Source: an uncultured Eubacteriales bacterium (lineage in GTDB: Bacteria > Bacillota > Clostridia > Oscillospirales > Oscillospiraceae). Taken from it: 40,425 bases of DNA. Under the pieces are notes generated by a model. That model saw only the letters and a list, made by a program, of their open reading frames with translations. It was not told where the DNA came from and ran no database searches. A program made the position numbers and the translations under genes. Position 1 is the stretch's first letter; the number at the start of each line of letters is the position of its first letter. The stretch lies in the NCBI GenBank assembly GCA_900543085.1, contig UQQF01000016.1:1-40425 (forward strand). The letters run 5' to 3'. Shown in pieces: positions 15,487 through 23,145 of this stretch.

Positions 15487-15515
15487 ATTATACCACAGCC
15501 CGTCCCCTGTGCAAA
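15487..15515 (-). promoter_or_regulatory. Promoter candidate of the TudS-like gene
   Basis: On the minus strand: TTTGCA (15515-15510), 17 bp, TATAAT (15492-15487). The start point would be near 15480, which argues for an internal start codon in the gene. Confidence 0.55.
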
Positions 15516-15630
15516 GCCTCGGCCGCGCATGTGTGACACTCCCCCAACAGCCGCCCGTGGTTCTCGTGCAAAGTTAATTAAAAAAACGAAAATATGTATT
15601 GTAATGCGTGGAGTTTTTCGCTCGTTTCCG

Positions 15631-15636
15631 TATAAT
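15631..15636 (+). promoter_or_regulatory. -10 box before the structured region
   Basis: A perfect TATAAT, but no convincing -35 box at 16-18 bp. Another sigma factor or an activator may be needed. Confidence 0.35.
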
Positions 15637-15642
15637 TGTTCC

Positions 15643-15855
15643 CGACAGGTGATTTACAATGCCAGGGGCGAGGGCTTTGGCAGGATGGTTGCAATTGTAC
15701 CGGAGAACTGCGTGACAGAGCCGGTTCGGAGCTGCTGTCGAAATAAGGACAAGTGTAGAAATCGTACAGTCGGGGCGCCGCCGCACATAACAGCGCAAAC
15801 TCTCTGAGCGGCGTCAGGTATCGGCACGCCAGCTTCGGAAGCTTCTGGACTTTAA
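15643..15855 (+). ncRNA. Candidate structured RNA or leader upstream of the spo0A-like gene
   Basis: About 210 nt with no coding potential, between a TATAAT box and the ribosome binding site of the next gene. Several local helices can be drawn. GACAG/CTGTC closes an inner AGC/GCT stem (15714-15739). A TGTA/TACA hairpin lies inside a GAC/GTC closing pair near 15748-15772. CGCCGC/GCGGCG spans about 15776-15813, and AGCTT-CGG-AAGCT lies at 15831-15843. The density of helices suggests a functional RNA or cis-regulatory leader. I cannot assign a family; the clostridial raiA motif is one candidate to test. Confidence 0.4.
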
Positions 15856-15878
15856 AAGAGAGTTGGAGTGACAGAAGA

Positions 15879-16274
15879 ATGAACAGCGAGATTTTCAGCT
15901 TATTACACCGCCTTGGTATCACGCCTAACTACGCCGGCTATTTTCAGACGGCGCAGGCCGTGGAGCTGTGTGTGGAAGATCCGGAACGGCTGACGCTCGT
16001 CACAAAGCTGGTGTACGCCGAGGTGGGGAAACGCTACGGCGCCTCCTGGAAGACCGTGGAGCGCAACATTCGCACCGTGTCAATAATCGCCTGGGAACGC
16101 AGCCTGCCTGCGCTGGAGGAGCTGATGGGCTGCACCCTCGACTCACGCCCGCACACCTCGCAGTTTCTCGCCGCCCTCACCGAGCGGGTTCTGTACGGTC
16201 TGTCGTCGCGAGCCGCCCTGCAAAACCTCAGCCCCCAGCAGGGCAGCGGCGCGCCGCCCCTATCCTTCAGCTAA
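15879..16274 (+). CDS. Spo0A C-terminal-domain protein (DNA-binding, no receiver)
   Basis: 131 residues. The whole protein corresponds to the sporulation factor Spo0A DNA-binding domain: LHRLGITPNYAGYFQTAQAVEL, then ITK/YP-like LVTKLVYAEVGKRYG, the recognition helix SWKTVERNIRTVSIIAW, and HTSQFLAALTERV. Spo0A itself is about 260 residues with a phospho-receiver domain in front; none exists here, so this is a stand-alone DNA-binding paralogue, not Spo0A. ATG 15879 has a weak GGAG upstream. The long structured leader suggests post-transcriptional control. It may act on Spo0A-type boxes; its targets are unknown. Confidence 0.85.
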   Translation: MNSEIFSLLHRLGITPNYAGYFQTAQAVELCVEDPERLTLVTKLVYAEVGKRYGASWKTVERNIRTVSIIAWERSLPALEELMGCTLDSRPHTSQFLAALTERVLYGLSSRAALQNLSPQQGSGAPPLSFS

Positions 16275-16307
16275 AAGCGTACAGAATTTCCATTGCTAAA
16301 CAATTAC

Positions 16308-16337
16308 TTGACGTATTCCTGACGCGCGTGTTATGAT
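16308..16337 (+). promoter_or_regulatory. Promoter of the FadR-family regulator
   Basis: TTGACG (16308-16313), 18 bp, TATGAT (16332-16337). It is followed by an imperfect inverted repeat TAAG-x-TATC ... GATATCTTA (16342-16370) around the start point, a possible autoregulatory site. Confidence 0.6.
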
Positions 16338-16409
16338 AACTTAAGTATCTGTCATTCATATGATATCTTACATGCGGTCGGCTGTAGTACAAAGCGGGAG
16401 GGATGCGTC

Positions 16410-17135
16410 TTGGCGGAACAGGCAAAATATCTCAAGAACCTCAAAAGCGAGTCTGTGGTTCAGCAGGTTATAAACTGCCTGACTGACGGCATGGTCTCCG
16501 GCGAGCTCAAGCCCGGCGACCGCCTGCCGAGCGAGCCTGAACTTGCCGCCCAGCTGGGCGTTGCGCGCACCAGCGTGCGTGAGGCCACGAAGATACTCGC
16601 CTATCTGGGCGTCCTGGAAAGCCGCCGGTCCGAGGGCACATTCGTTGCCAACGGATTCCGGGAGAGCATGATCGACCCGATGGTCTACGGCGTCATACTC
16701 AACGGCGCCCGGGATTTTGACAGCCTTATGGAGCTGCGCGAGCTGATAGAGGTCGGCATCATGCGCCTCGCTGTCAAGAAGGAGAACCCGGAGCAGCTGG
16801 CCGACATCCGGCTCAAGCTGGAGGACTTCGAGGCCGCCGCCTCCGGCGCGGCCGGCGAGGACATAGTCGAAGCCAGCTTCCGCGCAGACGACGCCTTTCA
16901 CGAGGCGGTGTCCGCCCTGTGTCAAAACGAGCTGGTCGACAAGATAAACCGGGTCGTCCGCACCCTCACCTATTCCGTGCGCCACAAAACCGTCGAGACC
17001 ATGATAAAAACCGGCCGCAGCCGAGAGCACATCGACGTCCATTGGATGATGTACGACATGCTCGCCAGCAAAAATCTGGACGGCCTGGAGGAATTCATAC
17101 ACAGCACCTACTTCCTCGATGTTGTCAAGGAATAG
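16410..17135 (+). CDS. FadR/GntR family transcriptional regulator (FCD domain)
   Basis: 241 residues from TTG 16410, with GGGAGGG 8 nt upstream; the nearby ATG 16403 is out of frame. The N-terminal winged helix (about residues 12-80) shows the GntR pattern LKPGDRLPSEPELAAQLGVARTSVREATKILAYLGVLESRRSEGTFV. The C-terminal FCD helical domain has D-x2-H in FRADDAFHEAVS and a later H in REHIDVHW, the usual metal/carboxylate ligands. Such regulators usually repress sugar-acid or carboxylate pathways and release DNA on binding the substrate. The TRAP/transketolase operon downstream is the likely target, with a perfect family-type operator at 17292-17302. Confidence 0.92.
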   Translation: MAEQAKYLKNLKSESVVQQVINCLTDGMVSGELKPGDRLPSEPELAAQLGVARTSVREATKILAYLGVLESRRSEGTFVANGFRESMIDPMVYGVILNGARDFDSLMELRELIEVGIMRLAVKKENPEQLADIRLKLEDFEAAASGAAGEDIVEASFRADDAFHEAVSALCQNELVDKINRVVRTLTYSVRHKTVETMIKTGRSREHIDVHWMMYDMLASKNLDGLEEFIHSTYFLDVVKE

Positions 17136-17156
17136 ACAATAGTGTCGAAAAAACCT

Positions 17157-17200
17157 AACCGTCAGCCCCTGTTAACAGGGGCTGACGGTTCTTTTCTTGT
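17157..17200 (+). terminator. Rho-independent terminator after the FadR-family gene
   Basis: A 34-bp perfect palindrome (17157-17190, arm AACCGTCAGCCCCTGTT) followed by CTTTTCTTG. It isolates the regulator gene from the TRAP operon, which has its own promoter. Confidence 0.85.
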
Positions 17201-17260
17201 AAGTTGTGAACAAATTTCTAATGAAATAATTGGTTGAAAGCGAGAATCGTTTTTTCAAGG

Positions 17261-17290
17261 TTGACGCGGGTTTTCTGAGCGTGTTAACAT
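17261..17290 (+). promoter_or_regulatory. Promoter candidate of the TRAP operon
   Basis: TTGACG (17261-17266), 18 bp, TAACAT (17285-17290). The start point would fall in the operator at 17292-17302. Confidence 0.5.
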
Positions 17291-17291
17291 G

Positions 17292-17302
17292 TTGTCTGAC
17301 AA
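17292..17302. promoter_or_regulatory. FadR/GntR-type operator TTGTCTGACAA
   Basis: A perfect 11-bp palindrome with a central T that matches the TNGTNNNACNA consensus of the FadR subfamily. It lies 2 bp after the -10 box, where binding would block transcription. The regulator is encoded immediately upstream. Confidence 0.7.
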
Positions 17303-17319
17303 AAGACATATTACAGCAG

Positions 17320-17349
17320 TTGAAAGTCTTTTGTCGGGAGACTTTTCAA
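17320..17349 (+). promoter_or_regulatory. Hairpin in the TRAP operon leader
   Basis: TTGAAAGTC pairs with GACTTTTCAA (one bulged base) around TTTTGTCGGGA, in the leader 36-65 nt before dctP. It may stabilise the mRNA or modulate it; nothing more can be said. Confidence 0.4.
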
Positions 17350-17384
17350 GCAGAGATTGAGAAAACCAATCAGGAGGGAGAAAA

Positions 17385-18410
17385 ATGAGAAGAAAAGGAC
17401 TGAAGCTCGCCTGTCTGGCGATGGCTATCGTCATGCTGCTGAGCGGCTGCTCCACTGCCGTCGATGACGAACGTGCCGAGGGCGAGTACCAGACCATCGA
17501 GCTGACGATGGCCGTCAACGGCACGGACACTCAGATCGATGCGCGCGTCGCCGACTACTTTGCCGCTCTTGTCGAGGAGCGCTCCGGCGGCAACGTGACC
17601 GTCGCCGTGTTCCCGAACGACCAGCTGGCCAACGGCAACGCCTCCCGAGGCATCGAGATGATAGCCTCCGGCAGCGTGGATCTCGCGGCCTATGCCACCT
17701 GCACTCTCGCCGTCATAGACGAGAAGCTGCCTGTGGCCACCATTCCCTGGATATTCGAGGACTACGACGAGGCCGTCGCCGTCATCGACTCCACCGGCAA
17801 GGACTACTACGCCGAGCGTCTGGCCATGAAGGGCATGACCTACCTCGGCAGCTTCCACAACGGCTTCCGCCAGTTGACCAACTCCAAGCACGAAGTCCGC
17901 ACTCCCGAGGCCGTCGAGCACCTGAAGATCCGCGTCCCCGGCAGCGTCGTCTTCATGGGCTTCTTCAACGCCCTGGGCGCCGACCCCACCGCCATGAACT
18001 GGTCTGAGGTCTTCACCGCGATACAGCAGGGCACCCTCGACGGGCAGGAGAACGGCGTCTCCATCACCGATTCCTCCAAGATGTACGAGGTTCAGGACTA
18101 TCTGACCCTCTGGAACTACTCCTACGAGAGCGACCTCTTTATCGCCAACACCGAGGTCTGGGAGAGCCTTGAGCCCAAGACCCAGGAGCTCCTCGCCGAG
18201 TGCGCCAGCGAGGCCTGCGACTGGGGCCGCGAGACCCTCGTCAACGAGGAGGCCGCGACCATTGAGAAGTTCAAGGAGGAAGGCATGACCGTCACCTACC
18301 TCACCGACGAGGAGATGGCCGCCTTCGAGGAGGCCGTCGCCGACTTCAAGCAGGAGATGTTCGACTACTTCGGAGCTGACGCCTGCGCGGCCTTCGGCAT
18401 CGAAGCCTGA
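17385..18410 (+). CDS. dctP: TRAP transporter substrate-binding lipoprotein (DctP family)
   Basis: 341 residues. A lipoprotein signal with lipobox LLSGC (C22) anchors it outside the membrane. The mature part has the DctP fold pattern: GNASRGIEMIASGSVDLAAYA, then LKIRVPGS with the conserved carboxylate-binding arginine, and MNWSEVFTAIQQGTLDGQENG. ATG 17385 is preceded by AGGAGGG. It is the first gene of a dctP-dctQ-dctM set and should capture an organic or sugar acid for sodium-coupled uptake. The exact ligand cannot be read from the sequence. The downstream transketolase and dehydrogenase suggest a sugar-derived acid. Confidence 0.93.
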   Translation: MRRKGLKLACLAMAIVMLLSGCSTAVDDERAEGEYQTIELTMAVNGTDTQIDARVADYFAALVEERSGGNVTVAVFPNDQLANGNASRGIEMIASGSVDLAAYATCTLAVIDEKLPVATIPWIFEDYDEAVAVIDSTGKDYYAERLAMKGMTYLGSFHNGFRQLTNSKHEVRTPEAVEHLKIRVPGSVVFMGFFNALGADPTAMNWSEVFTAIQQGTLDGQENGVSITDSSKMYEVQDYLTLWNYSYESDLFIANTEVWESLEPKTQELLAECASEACDWGRETLVNEEAATIEKFKEEGMTVTYLTDEEMAAFEEAVADFKQEMFDYFGADACAAFGIEA

Positions 18411-18425
18411 CGGGAGGTATGCGAG

Positions 18426-18926
18426 ATGTTCAACAAGATACTTGACTCCATAGAGGAGATAATCTGCATTATCTGCACTGTAGTGATGGTCTGCATCACC
18501 TTTGCAAACGTCATATGCCGCTGGACCGGCATCGGCTCGCTGGCCTTCTCCGAGGAGATAGCCACCTACCTGTTCATACTGCTCAGCATGATGGGCACCG
18601 CGATCGCCGCCAAGCGCCGCGCGCACCTCGGCCTCACGATACTTCCCGACGCCGTAAACTTCAAGGCTCGCAAGGCGCTGCTCGTCTTTGTCTACGCCCT
18701 GTGCACCGTCTTCTCCGCCGTACTCTGCTACTACGGCGTGCTGATGGTCATCAACCAGTACAACCTCGGCATGGTCACCGCCGCCATGCAGTGGCCCGAG
18801 TGGATTTACGCCACCTTCGTCCCCTTCGGCGCTGTATTCATCACGATACGCTTCGCGCAGGCGACGATAGAGGAAGCGAAAGTCAAACCCGAGTCCGCTG
18901 ACGGAAAGGAGGCCATAGAGAAATGA
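18426..18926 (+). CDS. dctQ: TRAP transporter small permease subunit (DctQ)
   Basis: 166 residues with four membrane segments. The family pattern is visible in VICRWTGIGSLAFSEEIATYLFILLSMMGTAIAAKRRAHLGL. The C-terminus is charged and cytoplasmic. It starts 16 nt after dctP (AGGTATGCGAG before ATG 18426), and its stop overlaps the start of dctM as ATGA, so the two permease subunits are translationally coupled. Confidence 0.92.
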   Translation: MFNKILDSIEEIICIICTVVMVCITFANVICRWTGIGSLAFSEEIATYLFILLSMMGTAIAAKRRAHLGLTILPDAVNFKARKALLVFVYALCTVFSAVLCYYGVLMVINQYNLGMVTAAMQWPEWIYATFVPFGAVFITIRFAQATIEEAKVKPESADGKEAIEK

Positions 18927-20212
18927 TAGCTGCCGTACTGTTCATAAGCTTCGCCCTGCTTCTCATAATGGGCGCGCCGATAGCCGTCTGCCTCGGCGTA
19001 TCCAGCATTGCAGCCATGCTCGTCCAGGGCGCCGGCCGTCCGCTGGACACCGTCATGAGCGCCATGCCGCAGATGTTCAGCTCGTCCATGAGCAAGTTCG
19101 TCCTGCTGGCCATCCCCTACTTCATCCTCGCCGGCAACATCATGGATAAGGCGCAGATATCCAAGCGCTTGATCAACCTCGCAGAGGCCTGCGTCGGCCA
19201 CCTGCGCGGCGGCCTCGCCATCGTCTGCGTCATCGTCTCCTGCTTCTTCGCCGCGATTTCCGGCTCCGGCCCGGCCACCGTCGCCGCCCTGGGTCTGGTC
19301 ATGATCCCCGGCATGATCCGCTCCGGCTACAGTCCCAGCTTCTCCGCCGCGCTCATGGCGAGCGCCGGCGCCATAGGCGTCATAATCCCGCCCAGCATCA
19401 CCTTCGTCGTGTACGGCTCCATTGCCTCCGGCGTCGGCATCGGCGACCTTTTCAAGGCCGGCGTCATCCCCGGACTGATTATGGGCGCGGCTCTTATCGC
19501 CGCAGCTCTCATCCTCGGCCGCAAGGCCAACCTCGTCAAGCTGCCGAAGGCCAGCTGGCATGACCGCTGGGTCGCCTTCAAAGAGGCCTTCTGGGGTCTG
19601 CTGATGCCCGTCATCATCCTCGGCGGCATCTACGGCGGCATCTTCACCCCGACCGAGGCCGCGGCTGTCTCCGTCGTGTACGGCCTGATCGTCGGCGTGT
19701 TCGTGTACAAGACCATCAAGCTCAAGGAGCTCAAGGCCATCATCATCGATTCGGCCAGCACCAGCGCCACCGTCCTCTTTATCACGGCGACGGCCAGCAT
19801 GTTCTCCTACGTCCTCACCCGCAGCCGCCTCGACCTCGCCATCTCCGGCGCGCTCACCGACCTCACCGGCGGCAGCACCATCATATTCTTCATCATCGTC
19901 AACATCCTGCTGCTGATAGCCGGCTGCTTCCTCGACTCCACCAGCGCGCTGTACATCTTCACCCCGCTCTTTGTCCCGGTTGCCCAGGCTCTCGGCATAG
20001 ACCTCATCCATCTCGGCGTCGTCATGATAGTCAACCTCGCCATCGGCCTCTACACGCCTCCTGTCGGCGTCAACCTGTACGTGGCCTGCGGCGTCGCCAA
20101 GGTGAACCTGAAGCAAATATCGAGAGCCGTCGTACCGTTGATATTAGCCTCGATACTCGTCCTGCTGATCATCACGTACATCCCCGGCATCTCCACCATC
20201 TTCACATCCTGA
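18923..20212 (+). CDS. dctM: TRAP transporter large permease subunit (DctM)
   Basis: 429 residues, about 12 membrane segments, normal for DctM. Characteristic stretches are SKFVLLAIPYFILAGNIMDKA, ISGSGPATVAALGLVMIPGM, IIPPSITFVVYG, GIFTPTEAAAVSVVYG and LGLYTPPVG-like IGLYTPPVGVNLYVACGVA. It forms the sodium-dependent channel with DctQ. It overlaps dctQ by 4 nt and is followed 29 nt later by the transketolase genes. Confidence 0.94.
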   Translation: MIAAVLFISFALLLIMGAPIAVCLGVSSIAAMLVQGAGRPLDTVMSAMPQMFSSSMSKFVLLAIPYFILAGNIMDKAQISKRLINLAEACVGHLRGGLAIVCVIVSCFFAAISGSGPATVAALGLVMIPGMIRSGYSPSFSAALMASAGAIGVIIPPSITFVVYGSIASGVGIGDLFKAGVIPGLIMGAALIAAALILGRKANLVKLPKASWHDRWVAFKEAFWGLLMPVIILGGIYGGIFTPTEAAAVSVVYGLIVGVFVYKTIKLKELKAIIIDSASTSATVLFITATASMFSYVLTRSRLDLAISGALTDLTGGSTIIFFIIVNILLLIAGCFLDSTSALYIFTPLFVPVAQALGIDLIHLGVVMIVNLAIGLYTPPVGVNLYVACGVAKVNLKQISRAVVPLILASILVLLIITYIPGISTIFTS

Positions 20213-20241
20213 GCGCCTCTATTTAAAGAAAGGTGATTGAC

Positions 20242-21084
20242 ATGAAAGAGCAAATGAGCATAGCTCAGCTTCAAAACACCTGCATAGACCTTAAAAAGCA
20301 CGTCATCGACATGATATACAAGGCGCAGTCCGGCCACCCCGGCGGCTCCCTGTCCGTCGCCGAGTTCGTCACCGCCTGCTACTTCCGTGAGATGAACGTC
20401 GACCCCGAAAACCCCAAGTGGGAAGACCGCGACCGCTTTGTCATGAGCAAGGGTCACGTCTGCCCGGCGCAGTACGCCGCCCTGGCCATGCGCGGCTTCT
20501 TCCCCATGGAAGTGCTGGACACCCTCCGCAAGGAGGGGTCCATGCTCCAGGGTCACCCTGACATGAAAAAGTGCCCCGGCATCGACATCTCCACCGGCTC
20601 GCTCGGCCAGGGACTGGCCTGCGGCGTGGGCATGGCCATCGCCGCCAAGATGGACGGCAGGGACTACCGCGTCTTCGTGGCCGTCGGCGACGGCGAGTGC
20701 AACGAGGGCGAGATCTGGGAGGCCTGCGGCACGGCGTACAAGTATCAGTGCGACAACCTCATCGTCTTCGTCGACTACAACAACCTCCAGCTTGACGGCA
20801 CCTGCGACGAGATAATGCCCCCCGTGAACCTCGGCGACAAGTTCAAGGCCTTCGGCTTCGACGTGTACGAGATAAACGGCAACGACATGGGCGAGATGGT
20901 CGCCGCGCTCGACCTGGCCGTGAGCGTGAAAAACGGCAAGCCCAAGTGCATCTTCGGCCACACGGTCAAGGGCAAGGGCGTCTCCTACATGGAAAACCAG
21001 GTCGGCTGGCACGGCACCGCCCCCAACAAGGAGCAGTACGAGCAGGCCATGGCCGAGCTTGAGCAGCAGTACGTGCGCGCTTGA
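20242..21084 (+). CDS. Transketolase, N-terminal (TPP-binding) subunit
   Basis: 280 residues from ATG 20242, which has AAAGG 8 nt upstream; GTG 20233 is too close to it. It carries the pyrophosphate-binding half of transketolase: SGHPGGSLS near the N-terminus, SKGHVCPAQYA, STGSLGQGLACGVGMA, and the TPP motif VGDGECNEGEIWEACGTA ... DYNNLQLDG. It ends where the second half begins in a separate gene 14 nt downstream. The reaction is transfer of a two-carbon ketol unit between sugars. Its place in the TRAP operon suggests a dedicated catabolic enzyme rather than the housekeeping one. Confidence 0.93.
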   Translation: MKEQMSIAQLQNTCIDLKKHVIDMIYKAQSGHPGGSLSVAEFVTACYFREMNVDPENPKWEDRDRFVMSKGHVCPAQYAALAMRGFFPMEVLDTLRKEGSMLQGHPDMKKCPGIDISTGSLGQGLACGVGMAIAAKMDGRDYRVFVAVGDGECNEGEIWEACGTAYKYQCDNLIVFVDYNNLQLDGTCDEIMPPVNLGDKFKAFGFDVYEINGNDMGEMVAALDLAVSVKNGKPKCIFGHTVKGKGVSYMENQVGWHGTAPNKEQYEQAMAELEQQYVRA

Positions 21085-21098
21085 AGGAGGGTCTTGAA

Positions 21099-22031
21099 AT
21101 GAGTGAAATTGTGAAAAAGGCTACCCGCGACGGCTTCGGCGACGAGATAGTCGAGCTGGGACGCGAAAACTCCAACGTCCTCGTCGTAGACGTGGACATC
21201 GGCAAGAGCTGCAAGACCGGCGCCTTCCGCAAGGAGCTGCCCGCGCAGTACCTGAACGTCGGCATAGCCGAGCAGAACGCCGCCGGCGTCGCCGCCGGCC
21301 TGGCCACCTGCGGCAAGATCCCCTTCGTGGTCACCTACGCGGCCTTCGGCAGTATGCGCATGGTCGAGATGATACGCCAGGAGATATGCTATCCCCACCT
21401 GAACGTTAAGATTGCCTGCTCCCACGGCGGCGTGACCCCCGCCAACGACGGCGCCAGCCACCAGTGCATCGAGGACATGGGCATCCTCTCCACCATCCCC
21501 AACATGAACGTCATCATGCCCGCCGACTACTACGCGGCGCGCAAGCTCGTGCGCGCCGCGGCCGAGCTGCCCGAGCCGGTCTACCTGCGCTTCACGCGCG
21601 ACGCAGTTCCGGTCATATACGGCCCCGGCGAGGAGTTCGTGATAGGCAAAGCCAAGCTCCTGCGCGACGGAACTGACGCCGCCATCATCGCCAACGGCGA
21701 CACGGTGTGCATCGCCCTCGCCGCCGCCGAAGCCCTCGCGGCCAGGGGCATAAACGCCCGCGTGCTGGACATGCACACGGTCAAGCCCCTCGACACCGAG
21801 GCCGTGGCCGCCGCCATAAACGACTGCGGCAAGATTGTCACCGTGGAAGACCACAACATCATCAACGGCCTTGGCAGCGCGGTGGCCTGCGTCGCCGCCG
21901 ACATGGGCAAAGGCCGCGTGAAGCGCATCGGCATCCTCGACCAGTTCGGTCAGAGCGCGCCGTATGAGCGCCTGCTCGCCATGAACGGCATCACCGCGGA
22001 AAACATCGTCGAGACCGTTCTCGCGATGTGA
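21099..22031 (+). CDS. Transketolase, C-terminal (pyrimidine-binding) subunit
   Basis: 310 residues from ATG 21099, with AAGGAGG spaced 8 nt; the upstream in-frame TTG is inside the previous gene. It contains the second TPP domain (VDVDIGKS, YLNVGIAEQNAAGVAAGLA with the catalytic glutamate, SHGGVTPANDGASHQCIEDMG) and the C-terminal domain (VLDMHTVKPLDTEAV). It should pair with the subunit encoded at 20242-21084. Split transketolases are common in Clostridia. Its donor and acceptor sugars are unknown. Confidence 0.93.
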   Translation: MSEIVKKATRDGFGDEIVELGRENSNVLVVDVDIGKSCKTGAFRKELPAQYLNVGIAEQNAAGVAAGLATCGKIPFVVTYAAFGSMRMVEMIRQEICYPHLNVKIACSHGGVTPANDGASHQCIEDMGILSTIPNMNVIMPADYYAARKLVRAAAELPEPVYLRFTRDAVPVIYGPGEEFVIGKAKLLRDGTDAAIIANGDTVCIALAAAEALAARGINARVLDMHTVKPLDTEAVAAAINDCGKIVTVEDHNIINGLGSAVACVAADMGKGRVKRIGILDQFGQSAPYERLLAMNGITAENIVETVLAM

Positions 22032-22054
22032 CGCGGAGCAAGGAGGACATTGAC

Positions 22055-23083
22055 ATGAAAGTATTCCTCATCGGCTGCGGCGACATCGCCCGCCACCACG
22101 GCCGCGCGGTCGTCCGCCTGGGCGGCAGCATCAACGGCTGCTTCGACATAAGCGAGGCCAACGCCAAAATAGTCTCCGACGAGTTTGGCTGCCCCGCCGT
22201 CGGCTACGACGAGATCGAAGCCCTCTGCGCGCAGGCGGACTACGCCGTGATCTCCACCCCGCCCACGAAGCGCCTCGACTACGTGGAGATGGTGCTCAGG
22301 CACCACGTCCCCCTCTACCTTGAAAAGCCCGTGAGCGTCACCATCGAGGACGCCATGAAGCTCAAGGAGATGGCGGAGAAGTACGACGGAAAGATAATGG
22401 TCGGCTTCGCGCACTACTACCGCCCGGCGTATCAGAAGATGCTCTCTCTGGTCAAGACCGGCATGTTCGGCGAGCCTGTGGACATAGCCTTCTCCCGCCT
22501 CAGTCCCGGCTTCGGCTTCCACGCCAAGAACCTTGGCGCATCCTGGCGCACCGACCCCGACCTGGCCTGCGGCATGACCGTGGAGAGCGTCAGCCACGAC
22601 TGGAAGCTCATAACCGCCATGGCCGGCGGCTTCGACACCATCAGCTGCAACTACACCGGCACCATCGCCAGCGTGCCCAAGTTCGACAACCACACCAGCA
22701 TCTCCATCCGCCTGCGCAACGGCGCCATCGGCACCATCGCCGCCAGCTGGGCCTGTGACATCCCCACCTGCTCTCGCGCCTATATCGGCACCAAGGGCAG
22801 CATCTTCCTGACCGGCGAGGGCATGTTCGAGTTCACGAACCTCACCTGGAAGACCGAGGATATGCCCTACGCAGAGAGCATAAAGTTCAACGACAGCTAC
22901 GACCTCGCCACCGGCGACGTCATCTTCTACGCGCACGAGGCGTTCCAGAAGTGCCTGAGGGAAGGCAGAGAGTTCGACACTCCCCTCTCCGACGGCATCA
23001 GCGCCCTCATCTACTCCCTCGCCGCCAAGAAGTCCAGCGAGGAGCAGATAACCGTCAAAGTCCCCGACTGGGGCGTAGTGTAA
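22055..23083 (+). CDS. Gfo/Idh/MocA family NAD(P)-dependent oxidoreductase
   Basis: 342 residues from ATG 22055, preceded by AAGGAGG. An N-terminal Rossmann fold (KVFLIGCGDIARHHGRAV) is followed by the family lysine motif YLEKPVSVT, then MVGFAHYYRPAYQKM and a C-terminal alpha/beta domain that binds the sugar. Members oxidise or reduce hydroxyls on sugars, inositols or sugar acids. As the last gene of the TRAP operon (24 nt after transketolase, terminator 22 nt downstream), it probably performs one step in converting the imported compound. Confidence 0.9.
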   Translation: MKVFLIGCGDIARHHGRAVVRLGGSINGCFDISEANAKIVSDEFGCPAVGYDEIEALCAQADYAVISTPPTKRLDYVEMVLRHHVPLYLEKPVSVTIEDAMKLKEMAEKYDGKIMVGFAHYYRPAYQKMLSLVKTGMFGEPVDIAFSRLSPGFGFHAKNLGASWRTDPDLACGMTVESVSHDWKLITAMAGGFDTISCNYTGTIASVPKFDNHTSISIRLRNGAIGTIAASWACDIPTCSRAYIGTKGSIFLTGEGMFEFTNLTWKTEDMPYAESIKFNDSYDLATGDVIFYAHEAFQKCLREGREFDTPLSDGISALIYSLAAKKSSEEQITVKVPDWGVV

Positions 23084-23104
23084 ACCTAAAACCGCAACGA
23101 AAAA

Positions 23105-23135
23105 CCCCCTCGGCTCAATGCCGAGGGGGATTTAT
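23105..23135. terminator. Bidirectional terminator between TRAP and purine operons
   Basis: A 10-bp stem CCCCCTCGGC/GCCGAGGGGG with a 5-nt loop (23105-23129). On the minus strand it is followed by TTTTTCGTT, and on the plus strand by ATTTATT. It serves both convergent operons, more strongly the purine operon. Confidence 0.88.
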
Positions 23136-23145
23136 TGTGTTTGAA

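Noticed and set aside
18806..20116. 436-codon minus-strand open frame
   Set aside because: Lies opposite dctM; low-complexity acidic composition typical of antisense frames in GC-rich DNA.
20233..20241. GTG 20233 as transketolase start
   Set aside because: The ribosome binding site overlaps it; ATG 20242 has normal spacing.
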